A stretch of DNA of 64,000 nt from Liolophura sinensis (Eukaryota; Mollusca; Polyplacophora; Chitonida; Chitonidae), in assembly GCF_032854445.1 (NCBI RefSeq), contig NW_027017965.1:186001-250000 (forward strand), given 5' to 3'. The position numbers and the translations under genes are program-made. Under the pieces are notes generated by a model. The model was given only the letters and a program-made list of their open reading frames with translations. It did no database searches and was not told the origin of the DNA. Shown here piece by piece: positions 8,519 through 20,018 of the stretch (position 1 is its first letter; each line of letters begins with the position of its first letter).

Positions 8519-11500
8519 TTAAGGAGGCGCATGGCCATAAGCCAAGGTGTGGACACCATCTTCGGCGATCCAGCGCTTACTATCGAAGGGGGACAGTGAG
8601 ACCTTATTCAGGTGCTGCCCATAGATATGGTGGCGCTCTGATCGCAGCACGTCCATACCGTGTCGGAAGATATTTTTCTCGAAGAGGGCCTCTTTGTACT
8701 GCTTATGGCGGATGCGCTTTTCCACAACTCCCTTTTTCACGCCCTTGGCCTTCTTAATGTTGGCTCCACCTACCTCCAGAATGGAGTACATCTTGGGGCG
8801 CAGACCAATGTATACGGCGATCTGCCGCCCCGCTCACTCGTCCTTAATTTTCCCCAAGACCTTCATATTTGCTACGCTGTGCAGGGGGTGGTCTTGTGGG
8901 TAATCTGAGGTGTCGTACAGGTTTGCATTCTCAGCTATATCCCTATAAACATCCTCAGTCTGAATCTCGAGTAGCAGACTATCGGTGTCGGTGTAGAGGA
9001 GCTGGCAGCGCTCTCCGTACTGGGCCTTCATGTGGTTGTAGTAGAAGTCGTACATCAGGTGCTTGGAGAGATCTAGAATGCTCATGCCCACGTAGATAGG
9101 TAGGTTTAGGACTAGACGGGTCTTGTGCATCTGAATCGCTGCGAGGTCATCATCAAATATGTTTGCCCGTGCAAAGCTCGGGCTGGCTATCAAGCGTCGG
9201 ATCTTGTCGTCTTCTCCAGAGCGTACCAGCTTGACGTCCCACACGCTTCCGAAGGTTCTCCTTGGTTTTTCGAAGACCGAGTTGTTCATTAGCTTGTACA
9301 GGTCCTTCTCGAATTTACTCGCGACCGTTTTTCGGAGCTCGGTGTTTCATCCTGATATAGGGTTCCATCCAAGGTTATGTGCGTTATGTAGGCCGGCCGG
9401 ATACTCTAGGTCGACCTCGAGGATGTAACCGGAAGGACTGTCGTGGGGGTGGGTGGCAATCGTTTCAGCGAGACGCCGCGTGTCATCTACCCACTGGAAG
9501 CCGCCCGTTGGAACGAACTGACTCATAGCCCAGCCATATAGATTATTGGCGTCTAGGTATTGGATGTAGCTGTTTGGACTTTCTGGGTTGTATCCCTCCA
9601 CCTGCGGATTATTGGCTTTGGCTATCGCTTACTTACCATGGAGATACCTCCTTGACGTTGGTCAACAGCTCCAGCTCGACCCCGGTCTTCTTGAACAGCG
9701 CATCCCACGAGAGACCTGGGCTCGTAAAGTAGTGAGCAGGGTCCAATCCATACTGCCGTAAACAAGTCTTCTGGAAGGCCTCAAACACATCGGCCAACAG
9801 GAGCACGTCTGTGCGGCAGTAAAGGTCTGTGTAGTCTCCAGATTGGTGCAGTCAAATACCTTCCATACCTGTTGGGCGTGGTTGTAGTCCTCATCGCTAA
9901 TGCCTCCGGCTTTGAGCTTACTGTAGAAAGCCTCTTTGGGTGGGAGGCTGGACTCGTCGAAGCGCTCCCAGGAGTCCATATACTCATAGGGGTAGACACC
10001 CTTGCGCATGAGTAGCTTTTGTTTTTCTTCGGTGGGCTCATACCGGGCTGTGATGTGGAAAGCCTCAGGTTTGTTGGCCTCAACCAGATTGTCAAGGGAA
10101 GTCGGTAAGAAGTGAACGCTGTCGATGAAGCGGAGCTGCCCCAGCGAGAAGGAGATGTACTTTTCCGTGTTGTTGTGGATGCAGGAGATGCGGCCCTCCG
10201 CCTTACTTATGGCTTGCATCAGGAGGTGCCCGTCGTAGCCCCGTAGGTTGTGGAAGACTACTGGTATGGCTGTCTTGGGACCCAGCCGCAACTTTAGGTT
10301 GCATGCGTTATGGGCCGCGCCTCTGTACTTGCCGGTGATATGGCAGTGATCGCGCACAGAATCGGCGCCTAGAGGCTTCTCACACACGTGGCAGGTTGCG
10401 GCGTTGTTGTGGGCCTGCCAGTCTTGGGGAGTCATATTCATGGCTATAGGGTTGGCTAGAACATTTTTGATTTTCTGCTCCTCCTGTTGGAGAGCTCTGA
10501 GGAAGTGTTTCCGTCGCGTTAGGGCCTCTGTATTCCACGGGCCGTTTTGTGCGGCCGTCGCAACGCACCACAACATAGCATTAACTGCAAGGCTCATGGT
10601 GCTGAGTCTTTTGAGTGCTGCTCTCTGTAGGTGACGGCGGCGGGCCTTCAACCTTTCTGGTCAGAGCCTTGAAGTCGGCATATATGATGAACGGAGCCGG
10701 TAGCTGTTTGTGGCGGTTCTGAAAGGTGAACTTGTTTTCCCCCTTCTGTGGCATTTCCACCCTCACCGCCGTCTGGCCAATCCCTCGGCATTCCGGGTTA
10801 TGCGCCTCGAGCAGATCCTCCCTTGTGTAGCCGTGTTCACACCGCTCACAGAAGTGTTTGCGATTTCGTTTCTTACTTTCTTTGAACAGGAGGCGATCGA
10901 GATCTTTTATCCACGTATAATGGAATTTACCTGCCTTCCAATCAGCAGCAGATTGATTCTGGGCGTGTCGCCGGGCTGCTTGCTGAGACGATGCACGATC
11001 ACACCCTTGTCTCACCCGAAACACGTTGATGGCGAGGTCGTTCTTTTTCTCCACTTTAGGGATCTGAGAGATGGGTCGTTGGGGCGTCGATCCCCCTAAA
11101 GTCAAGACCATCATTGGTGGGGATACTTTGTTGGTCTCTGAGGGTGCCTGGCGGCTGGAAATAAGGCAGACCGGAATGCCCATCGGAGGCAGTCGTCGTC
11201 TTTATTTTTCACATTGATGACTGCTTTCTTGTTACTCACAGCTGCAGGTAGGGGGATGTAGAACCCGCCTCTCAGCGGTTGATACCTTGCAATGTCAAGC
11301 CAGAGTGTTTGCACGCCATTTACAGCCCACCCTGACCCTCGCTGCGTCATTTTTCTAGCACCTACTGGATGGTGAGGAAGGCCTTATCTAGAGCCGCGTC
11401 AATGTCACCAACCTCTAAGAGGGCCTCCTGTTTGCTGTGGAGTACTGGGCTGGTATACTCTTCACTGCCATCGGCGTTGTCCTTTCGCATCTGAACCCTG

Positions 11501-11967
11501 AGGCCTAGTTGGAACTTAACCCCGTTGAGTGCCAGGATCTCTTCTTCTAGCTTCTGGCGAATAATGGCTCGAAGTTCTTCTATGAAGGCTACTGGGTCCG
11601 TCCAAACGCCTTCGGGTACGTTCATCTGCCAGACCTGGAGGAGATTCCTTATGGCCCTGCCGGTGTTAGTGAATTCTAGTTTCTTTTCATCCAACTCAAT
11701 TCATTTCATCCAACTCCTCGTTACTGAGGAGGTTCTTGACGTCTTGCTTCAACACCTCGTTCTTGACGTCTTGCTTCAACACCTCGTTACTTCGGAAGTT
11801 CTTGCTGTCTTGCAGCCGCTTCAACTCAGCCACAGCCTTTTTATACCTGTCGAGGTTTTTCCCTGCAGTTTTTCCAAGGCAATGCGGGACCGTGGGTACT
11901 TAGGCCGCACGCCTAGGAGCGTCTTAAACTCCTCCCGTAGTGCTCGTGCTTTTTGATGATGTTTCAT
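8519..11967 (-). pseudogene. protein-primed family B DNA polymerase, multiply broken
   Basis: The gene begins near an ATG at 11967-11965 with a coiled-coil-like N-terminus (to about 11700), then a conserved block (ALNGVKFQLGLRVQMRKDN, 11.4-11.7 kb). Next come RYQPLRGGFYIPLPAAV (about 11.25 kb), a Cys/His HNH-like zinc motif CHVCEKPLGADSVRDHCH (about 10.35 kb), the exonuclease motif FHNLRGYDGHLLM (about 10.22 kb), polymerase motif A LDANNLYGWAMSQF (about 9.55 kb), motif B region MNNSVF (about 9.29 kb) and motif C YTDTDSLLLE (about 8.99 kb). This order is typical of Polinton PolB, which replicates linear DNA from a protein primer. Frameshifts lie near 11.8, 11.35, 11.15, 10.65 and 9.84 kb (with a compensating one near 9.65 kb). 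In-frame stops sit near 9.35 and 8.83 kb. The spacing between motifs A and B is unusually short, suggesting an internal deletion. Confidence 0.9.
11733..11786 (-). repeat. two exact 27-bp tandem units in the polymerase N-terminus
   Basis: TTCTTGACGTCTTGCTTCAA plus 7 more bases starts at 11733 and again at 11760. In the minus coding frame it duplicates nine residues (EVLKQDVKN), consistent with a small expansion of a coiled coil without loss of frame. Confidence 0.8.
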
Positions 11968-12096
11968 TGTACGCGCTGTTATACCAACCTCATCCTTATA
12001 CCTATTGACTGTGATTCTCTAATAGGAAATTTCGATAGCCGCCAGCCGTTTGAATTCGTCCAAGAAAGCCTTGTGCCTCCGCTGCCTTTCACACGT

Positions 12097-12297
12097 CTAG
12101 ACATTATTATATCCGCAGGCCACGCAAAGCCGAAATCGGTTTTTAACACCCCGGCTACAGCTAATACATAGCTGGGTGCCAGGACTCTTCCGCAGACAGG
12201 CTAGGTGAACCCCGCAGTACTCCCACAGACAACTCTTACCACGGAGCTCCGTGGAACCGATGAGAAGCCACTGGCAATTATTGCGACCCTTTGGCAT
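12097..12297 (-). CDS. small Cys-rich (zinc-ribbon-like) Polinton protein
   Basis: The preferred start is the Met at 12297 (MPKGRNNCQWLLIGSTELRG); an upstream in-frame Met at 12330 is also possible. The ~66-residue protein has pairs of cysteines (CLWEYCGVHLAC, CISC, CVACG) spaced like a zinc-binding ribbon. It sits upstream of the polymerase gene on the same strand, separated by about 130 bp, near the element's right end. Small Cys-rich genes at this position recur in related Polintons in my recollection. Possible DNA- or RNA-binding role; not proven. The frame is open, although the last residues could be altered. Confidence 0.5.
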   Translation of the reverse strand: MPKGRNNCQWLLIGSTELRGKSCLWEYCGVHLACLRKSPGTQLCISCSRGVKNRFRLCVACGYNNV

Positions 12298-12850
12298 GTT
12301 GTTGTGTTTATCGAAGTATACCTGGTGCAATTGGTATGTCTAATACAACATGAGAAGGGGCTGGGGGCCTCTATTTATTCTGGGGATGGCCCCAAGGGGA
12401 GCGTGCGCCAGAACCTGTATACTAGAACTTCTGGACCTCGCCGGGAATGGGGGCTGGGAGCCTCCATTTGCCAAATGGAGGGTGGTCCAGAACCCTCCTT
12501 CCCTATACTACTGGCCTTTTGTGCTGAGTTTTGGCGTCTTTATAGCCTCTGGCTTTGTTATATCCTATCTCCGCCGAGCACTTGTTCAATCTGAACTTGT
12601 ATGTTTAATTTGTGCTCTTGTATACACAGTGCTTATTAGTACACGGACCCTGTCTGTGGAATTTTGGGTATATTTCTTCATACACTCAGTTATACTGTGG
12701 ATTTTCCCTCTTGTGAATTTGCCTCTGAGCATTTATGTCTGTGTGGTATATATTGTGGAATATATGCGTTCGTTTGGACTTGACGCCGTAAGTACTTTAG
12801 TATTTGTATAGATACTGCTATCCTTTCTTGTTAAACTTAAGCACTTTAGT
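12298..12850. other. probable right terminal region of the Polinton
   Basis: G-rich sequence (12345-12500) grades into AT-rich DNA. A plus-strand frame 12350-12811 (153 codons) is strongly hydrophobic with several possible membrane helices (for example FVLSFGVFIASGFVISYLRR), but T-rich sequence produces such frames by chance, so I do not call it a gene. A ~20-bp motif with core ACTTTAGTATTTGTATA occurs twice (about 12790 and 12840). The exact end of the element cannot be fixed without its left terminal repeat. Confidence 0.4.
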
Positions 12851-14704
12851 ATTTGTATAAGTCTTATTATTTGCTCTTGTTAAAGCTAATAAATTGTTGT
12901 AAAATAAAATCTCCTGGTTTTGGTTACTTTTTTGTGCGGCTAAACTGTCGTGTATTTCGAACAAGCCATCTCTTTGTAATACAGGCAGTTTGGGTCGTAA
13001 CACATGTCAGAAAGTTAAGTGGGACACATGATGTTCACCTCACTGAATACACTTTTGATCAGTTTGGTGTGTCAGTGCAGCACAATGGGTTAATTCAATA
13101 GTACAACATATTTGAATCATAATTTAATATCACTTCGTTTATTTCACATTCTGTCCCTAAATAACATGCATCTGCTAGAGAGATAACAAATACAATATTC
13201 GCGTAAACTCTGTTTACAGAAAATGTCTCTAAGGCAACGATAATTTGTCATCAGTCTGTCACTATGATGTTGCTTATTACTGGCTGTTACATATCTTGCA
13301 TTATGCAGAGACAGTCCTATAATACTGAAGCAGATGCTGCGAGGACATCGTGGAAGCCGTAATACTGCAGGCAGTTATAGTTCTGTTTCATATAAATGCT
13401 TTACAATTTTCCATTTGCACACGCCACATATACACTTTTGGCAAAAAATGGCAATTTTTTTCAAGGCCATTGGGGTCATGCAGACTAAGTTTTATTTTAT
13501 AACAGGTTTATAGTAAAATGTTATCTGTTGAAACACTGAACAATTTTCTATTTCCTATTGTTTTCATTTTGAAAAATTTTCAAGGTTATTGGGATTGTTC
13601 CGCCACTACATTTAAACGCTCTAATCTCTTGGACATAGTTATCTAGGTTTATAAAACTTGTAACCTATCATATTTTTAGTAGTATTGTCACCGAGCCGCT
13701 ATCCATAAATCGCTGTTTGGGGAGTTTGCGGGGATGTGGTCCAATGATCACAAAAATAAATCCAGAAGACAGTGATGTAACCTAATAATAACTATATACA
13801 ATTTGTTAGTGGTAGGAACATCCAATACAACCGATTAAATGACACGAGATAGTTCCCCTAATGCCAACCAGAACATACTCTGGATTTGCAGTGTAGGAGG
13901 ACACAAACCTACTAATGTGACAGTAAGTTCTTATCTGCCTTACCAAGTTATGGTAAGGCCTTTAGTACTAAATCAAACTCACTCACTTGACAAGTACCTG
14001 ACACCCTCTGACTTGCTAGACAGGCATGTGAAAGGAAGTTGCGGGATTAGTTATCAAAACGTCTGCCGGCGCAAGCTGTGAGATATTGAACAATAGGTCT
14101 ACTAGTCCAAGCCAAATCAGGTGCATGGCCTGGCAGATTAATTAACACCTATCACTGGGCTGGCACCCAATTACCAGATTATTGCAAGGCACATAGTAAA
14201 TATAGTGTCGCCATTAATTCCACCTTGATGACAGTATACTAAGCATTGAGAATCAACGTATTAACCTTTGTTGATCTCAGTCCATTTTTCAAGATCACTG
14301 GGAACGTTTACGTTACATTTTGTGACAGACCTGCATACTCGATATCTCTCGAACTCCACTTCAAATGTGCACGTTGCAATGTAGAAGAAGCTTATTGATT
14401 TTAACTGACTTTCACCATTTTTTTAAGTTGTTGGGCAAGTTGGAACTGTTTCAGTCTTTTCTCAGAGAAAGGTGTTTATCTGTAACGTCACACCGACATA
14501 TCACAACTTTACGGTTCACTTAATCCCAATAAGCTGACAATACTATTTAAACGCACAAAGTGTGGGCGTCTATGAAGTACACATTTAGCACAAAAACAAC
14601 TACCTAATATGTTTTTTTTTACCAATAAATACCCAGTAAATGGCACAGCACCTTGATTTATATGGATAGTTTAATCGTTAATACACGAAAGAAGTGACGT
14701 GGTT

Positions 14705-14850
14705 TACACAGATGATACACGAAAATAAATGTTCGCCCCTTGAGAAATTGAAAGCGGAACCCATATTTCTAGTGATATACATAGATGATACCCGAAAATA
14801 ATGCTCGCTCCCTGAGAACTTCCACGCGGAACTCATATCTCTACTGATTT
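14705..14850. repeat. two ~72-bp tandem units
   Basis: Units share ACA(C/T)AGATGATAC(A/C)CGAAAATAA, then GCGGAAC(C/T)CATAT. They start near 14706 and 14778. Confidence 0.7.
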
Positions 14851-14989
14851 ACATAAGTGATATGCGATCAAGTCATGTCATCACCAGCCTCTTGGTATTT
14901 TCCAGCTCCATGCTTACACTTTATGGACAATAATTTTGCAAGGGTCCCACCACCCGAACGCGTCTGTGCGATTCCCCACAAAACAGATC

Positions 14990-15300
14990 CTTCAATCAAA
15001 AACCGGCACCCATATATCAAATATCACAGCAATGTCATTACGGTTGATGTTTGTCCGCATGCGCTCTATGAGGGGAGTATTCTGCGCGCAGTGTCAGTGG
15101 TGTGCTGAGAGGATTTCAGATCACGGTGTAAGACAATCCGGGAGCATCCCTCCCAATTCGCGGATGTTTGCCTGTACTTTTGCGTAGAATTCCACATAAG
15201 GAGCAGAGACCAGATCATTAGATCCCAGAGTAATGACTAAAATGTCAGGTTTGAATAACCTTCCAGATCTGCACGAAGTGCCGGCAAAAAGCATGAAAAT
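14990..15300 (-). pseudogene. decayed SGNH-hydrolase-like fragment
   Basis: On the minus strand a frame reads FKPDILVITLGSNDLVSAPY from 15255, continues to a TGA at 15123-15121, and stays coding-like beyond it in the same frame with further stops. The VITLGSNDL string matches the block III (GxND) signature of SGNH/GDSL-type hydrolases, a domain also found in some transposon-associated genes. No catalytic Ser or His block is recognisable, and there are several stops, so this is at most a relic. Confidence 0.35.
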
Positions 15301-17401
15301 GACATACCCCGCTCACCCTTTCATGTGATAGTAATCCTGATTCTCTCAAGGCAAAGCTTCTTTCTCACTGGACGAAATAATGCTCGTTGGTGAGGTAGTA
15401 TAAACATATGAAGACCCATATATTCGCACCTCTATAAAGGCAGTACCTGAAAATGCGAGAGTTAATACATGGAAAGCGGAATTCGGATATATTTCGAGAA
15501 AGTACACGCAATTCCCCACCATCACTTTTTTGTCTCGTGTTGGAAACCACTCTCTCTAGCGTAAGACGCAGCACTTATGTGATCTGAATGTGAAAATGTG
15601 GGCTTCATATTGCGACACACAGATGTTTGTAGTGCTTGCACAGTATTTCCAAAGTATTCGGCGCCCTGGTATCCGTGTGGTTACCTAATCTCTTCATTCC
15701 TTCAAGTTATTCTCGGACAATGAGAAAGCAATTAAGAACGTTGAAGAGTAACTCATGGTGTAAAAATATGCAATATTGATCACAGTAGTATTCATTGACA
15801 CTGGACATTTATAGGCGCTTCGTTTGTCAAGGAAGCCGACTCTCTGCACCTGGCCAATTGACCCCAAGAAGAAAATCACAAATAGCATTCAAATGACCCG
15901 GAATATGCTCGCCTTTTATAAGCACATTTGAATTTCAAAGCGAAACAAATAGATGAGAGCGATTTTAGAAAATGCATTCATTGCACATTTTGACAATAAA
16001 TGACTTTTCATTCATAAGTAATCCCCCCAAATAGCTGCGCTTGTGTAAATTGGGGAAATTGGAGAAGGCTTATGTTTTTTGTGAGACCAGCAACATGTGT
16101 ATGTAACGGCCAAATATCATGTGCCGACTTTCCTTGTAAGAACATACCAAAACGCATCCCGCCAGCCCCCGCACTATCAGTGTACATGTGCTGTCGATCA
16201 CATGTTCTCTGAAAGCTGTCACTCCATTGAAGGTATGGAAAAAGCCCTGAGATCGAGTTTCTTTGTTTCAGTTACCCTGATGTGATAATGAGATTAACCA
16301 ATATCCTGAGTTGCATCGATTAATCGTCTGAAACGCTCTACCTGGTGCTACAGTCCTGCAAGCGAAATATTGTGACCCAATTAAAGACTGTATAACTGTT
16401 TAAACTGGATTTTCTTAATCGAGGGGAAGTGATCTATTGTTGGACATATCTCCGGTACCTTTGTCACTGGTATTTTTGCAACAATTTCTTCCGTGTCTAT
16501 CTCTAAGACAGTAATATTTGTTACCGGGCCGCACATCTTTTCCTTAGCTATTGGAACCCCCTATGCATTCCTGAAAAACATCCGCGAAACTCTGTAGAAT
16601 ATATGATTTTTTAGCCTATATTCCCATACCTGTTTTTTTGGAATCAGCCCTAAAGGAGATACCCTTAATGGGGACATTGATCGATCTCTAAATGGATCCA
16701 TAATCCTGTCCAGAGCTATTTCTTTAACCAGTTTTTTACTTACCGTTTAAGGCTTTAGATTTTCAGTTGTTTAAAAAAAGTTGGAAGTCTAGGACCTGGG
16801 AAAAGCATGATTGTAAAAAACACAAGATCCTTGCTGACGGTACAGAGAGGGTAATGAATACACCCTGGTGGCCTATTACTGCTAATGCAGATAAAGGGAG
16901 TTTATATGAAAAAGAAACACAACTCTGTCCGCTCGTTTCTGGTGAAACCACCCTGTATTGTACCTATCTACAACACTGATCATATGTATATGTGTTAATC
17001 AAAACCCCGCTTATTTTCAGCTATGAAATAACACTGTTTATCGCTAAATTATGTGCTAGTTATTCTGAAAAAAAGTACTGATGTGTGATTCCAAAGATTT
17101 CAGGTGTCAACTGTATGTGGATTCTTAAAAACTCAGAACGCCTGAATGAAAAATTAGACGCACAAACACACGGACCGTATAAGGGCATATCTACTTGGTA
17201 TTTCCCTAGTCTCTCAACTACTATTCTTCACAAAGACTTGATTGATAGAATTTCATATCTAATTGTCCCCCTTTTGGCTGACCTATACTTGTTCTCGTAT
17301 AAATAGAAAATATGCAGAAATTATTATAAAGTAAAATGTTTTAACAATTAAATAGTTAGCTATTCAATGGCGCCAAGTCCTTATTTCTATAAACTATATA
17401 T

Positions 17402-17930
17402 TCGGCTATAACTCCATAAATACTGCGCCTACAGACATCATACTTGGGACATTAATGACACTTAATGTGGGCCATCAGGTGATGCCAATGAATCCCGATT
17501 CTGACACCAGGAGGGTCTTCTGTGAATAGCAGTCTGGCTCATATCTCCATAAATACTGCACCCACAGACATCATACTTGGTACATTCATGACACTTAATG
17601 CGGGCTATCACGTCATGCCAAAAATTTTTGATTCTGACACCAGGGGACGCGTCTGTAAATAGGCTGAATAGCAGTCTGGTCCATATCTGCATAAATACTG
17701 CACCCACAGACATCATACTTGGTACAATAATGTCACTTAAAGCAAGCTATCACGTGATGCCAATGGTTCCCGATTCTGACACCGGGGGGCGCTTCTGTGA
17801 ATGGCAGCCTGGTCCATATTTTCGTTAATACTACACCTACTACACCTGCAAACATCATATTTAGTGCAGTAATGCGGGCTATCGCGTGATGCTGACACCA
17901 GGGAGCGCTTCTGTGAACATCAGTCAGTGG
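17402..17930. repeat. tandem repeat, ~130-145-bp period, about four copies
   Basis: The block CATAAATACTGC(G/A)CC(T/C)ACAG followed by ACATCATACTTGG starts near 17415, 17545 and 17690, with a degraded copy near 17825. Each is followed by GATTCTGACACC and a GCGCTTCTGTGAA-type block. The units diverge by substitutions and small indels. Confidence 0.8.
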
Positions 17931-19319
17931 TTTGTCCCTTTCGAATTGGTTGAAAATCGGAAACCTGTAAACAATTTTGTTAAAAAGTTGAACAATTTAG
18001 TGTAATTTTAATTGAAATCGTACGTTTAAACGTTTGACGCCGTTTTGTTGGGCTGGAAAAGAGGTGTTTATGTATGAAGTATGAGTATACATTTATTGAT
18101 AAAGGTGATAACTCCTGTTAAGAGGTGAATTAATAGTTGTGTAAACAATTCAGCGTGATGTCACCTTACGACGTACTGGCAAAGGCGTTGGAACCATTAA
18201 ACCTCAGTTAATGCTCAGTCATGTGCCGTCGGGGCAAAGGCCATTTATAGCGTTTTGCACGACTTTTAAAGTGGGCTATAAATACCAAATAAAATCTATG
18301 TGTATCTGTAACATTATCTTTATAAGAAATTATTTTGTCTTTGTAGGAGATAAATGATTTGTATTGCTTGTGAAGTGATGTTTGTGTATGAAGTCTAAGA
18401 TCTGTATGTCTATTTCTTAAGGCGCCAATGCTGGTTTACATTATATATTGTATATATATATATTGCTTAAGGCGTTAGTGCCGTTTTACAGATCAGTTAA
18501 CAGGGTTAACTGCTTATTTTGACGCGGGCTTTTGACGCCACCTGGTGTCGGCTGTCAAGATTCTTGGCGCCACTTTGTACCGTTTGGAAAGTTGTGTTTA
18601 ATTACTAAGTATGAACAGTGTGTGTCTGTATTAAAAGGTTTCCTTTTCGAATTGGTTAAGTCTCTAAAGTCAGTAAATAGTTCTGTTGACAGCTTAGTTA
18701 ACAACTCAGTCTGATGTGAGCAGTCATTTGATGTCAAAGTATTTAACGCCATTTTGCATTGGTTAAGGCGATAACGCCGGTTAAAAAGATCCATTAACAG
18801 TTCTGTAAACACTTCAGTGGGACATCATCCTAAAGCTTATTGGTGAAGGCGTTAAAACTAGTTGACAGAAGAGTTCAGAAGAGTTGATATAAACAGTCTT
18901 GTTGGTCTTCACTGACGTCGGAAGTTGAGAATACTGACGCCTAACCAAATATATACTACTTTATCTGTAACACTGTTCATAATAAAAAAAATTTATAAAA
19001 TATTTTCTGTGAGACAGTAATGACTTGTAGGGCTTTTCAAGTTGTGTTGAATAGCTAACCTCTAACTGCGAACCGCAGTGTAACTTCACTCACGTAGATA
19101 TAACACAGGTTGTCAAAGTTATATATCTACCTTCGCTGGATTTAAAGGAAACTACAGACTTTTCAGAAGATACATCTTATCTGGACAAAGACAAAAACGA
19201 TTTCCGGTCACACCAACTTTACGACAAGAGGAAGAGTTTAAATTTTGACAGTAAATTATCCTTATTTGTGCAGTAATATAGAGAAGGGCCCTGTATATGA
19301 CGAATACATACCCCTTCTC
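17931..19319. other. degenerate repeats, no gene recognised
   Basis: Several diverged copies of a motif TTAACAGTTCTGTAAACA(C/A)(T/C)TCAG, often next to AAGGCGTTAA-type sequence, occur near 18.13, 18.68 and 18.80 kb, suggesting an old ~150-200-bp tandem repeat. A (TA)n run lies at about 18448-18465. Confidence 0.5.
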
Positions 19320-19880
19320 TTAGTATTTGTTAGATCCTATGTGTTATATGACGATGTCAGTCAACATCAGAAGTTATTACTGTAAACACCGGTGTGCCAA
19401 CGCCATTCCATAAAATATCTTTACTTAAGTTTCTTACCTTTTACAGTGAGTATAATTCTGTTAAAGTAAATATGGACATGGCGTCCAGAATCTGGCACTC
19501 AGCGTCATAACTGTGTCTAATTACGCTTAACCCGTGACTAGGGGCTGTATATTCGTCGCGTTGAATTAGATAGCCATGTTAGATATAGGCCTCTGAAAAG
19601 TTGATATCAAAGCGCAATTGACATACATATTTTGATCATCGAGTATTTAAAAACTGGCATGGTGGGCGATATACTGTTTTAATGTATTCGCCTCGAACAT
19701 TCCTTGCGTCTTGCAATCATTATTGAAAACTGTTGACTACTACTTTCGAATCCGTCTTAATTTAGCCTTTTATATACTTTCTTATTTCTTAGCTAGTTTG
19801 TGTTGAACGGTCTTTTGGGAAGTGGCCTTGTGGTTATTGAGCCGGAACGTCCATTTTGGCTGACGGCTGGTGTGAATTAT
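19320..19880 (+). mobile_element. retroelement 3'-end fragment (copy related to 58.1-58.66 kb)
   Basis: Over about 550 bp this segment aligns with 58100-58660. Shared landmarks include GAGTATAATTCT, GTCCAGAATCT, CGCTTAACCC, TTGAATTAGAT, CTTATTTCTTAGCTAGTTTG-type sequence and GACGGCTGGT. In the 58-kb copy the start of the block is coding-like. Here the coding part is more eroded. Confidence 0.6.
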
Positions 19881-19965
19881 GGAAATGCATTGCTTGTTTT
19901 TTTTTTTAACCTATCAAGAAACTTATGTAACTTGCACAAGCAGTGTAATATTCAGCCGCCGTATA

Positions 19966-20018
19966 ACTAAAATATTCGTGAGTAGGGCGTAAAACTCAAA
20001 TCAAATAAATGAATCAGT
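19966..20018 (+). mobile_element. SINE 3'-tail fragment
   Basis: Contains ATATTCGTGAGTAGGGCGTA followed by AACTCAAATCAAATAAATGA, the characteristic end of the tRNA-derived SINE seen complete at 59.5 kb. Confidence 0.6.

Larger units (their letters stand above)
1..12850. mobile_element. Polinton/Maverick element, degraded, left end outside window
   Basis: The region encodes the diagnostic Polinton set: family B DNA polymerase of the protein-primed type (minus, 8.5-12.0 kb), retroviral-type integrase (plus, 7.5-8.5 kb), FtsK/A32-like packaging ATPase (plus, 5.3-6.0 kb) and candidate capsid proteins. Genes are packed on both strands with overlaps of a few bases, and base composition is clearly richer in G+C than the AT-rich DNA beyond about 12.6 kb. 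Many frameshifts and stops show it is an inactive old copy. The right boundary is only approximate: I could not identify a terminal inverted repeat, because its partner lies left of the window. Class is certain from the gene content; sub-lineage is not determined. Confidence 0.9.
12851..17400. other. AT-rich intergenic DNA, no gene recognised
   Basis: This holds many stops in all frames. I see a two-copy ~72-bp tandem repeat (14705-14850), a decayed SGNH-like fragment (about 14.99-15.3 kb), and imperfect repeats of a motif resembling TTTTCAAGG(C/T)(C/T)ATTGGG near 13.46 and 13.58 kb. I see nothing else that can be supported. Confidence 0.5.
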
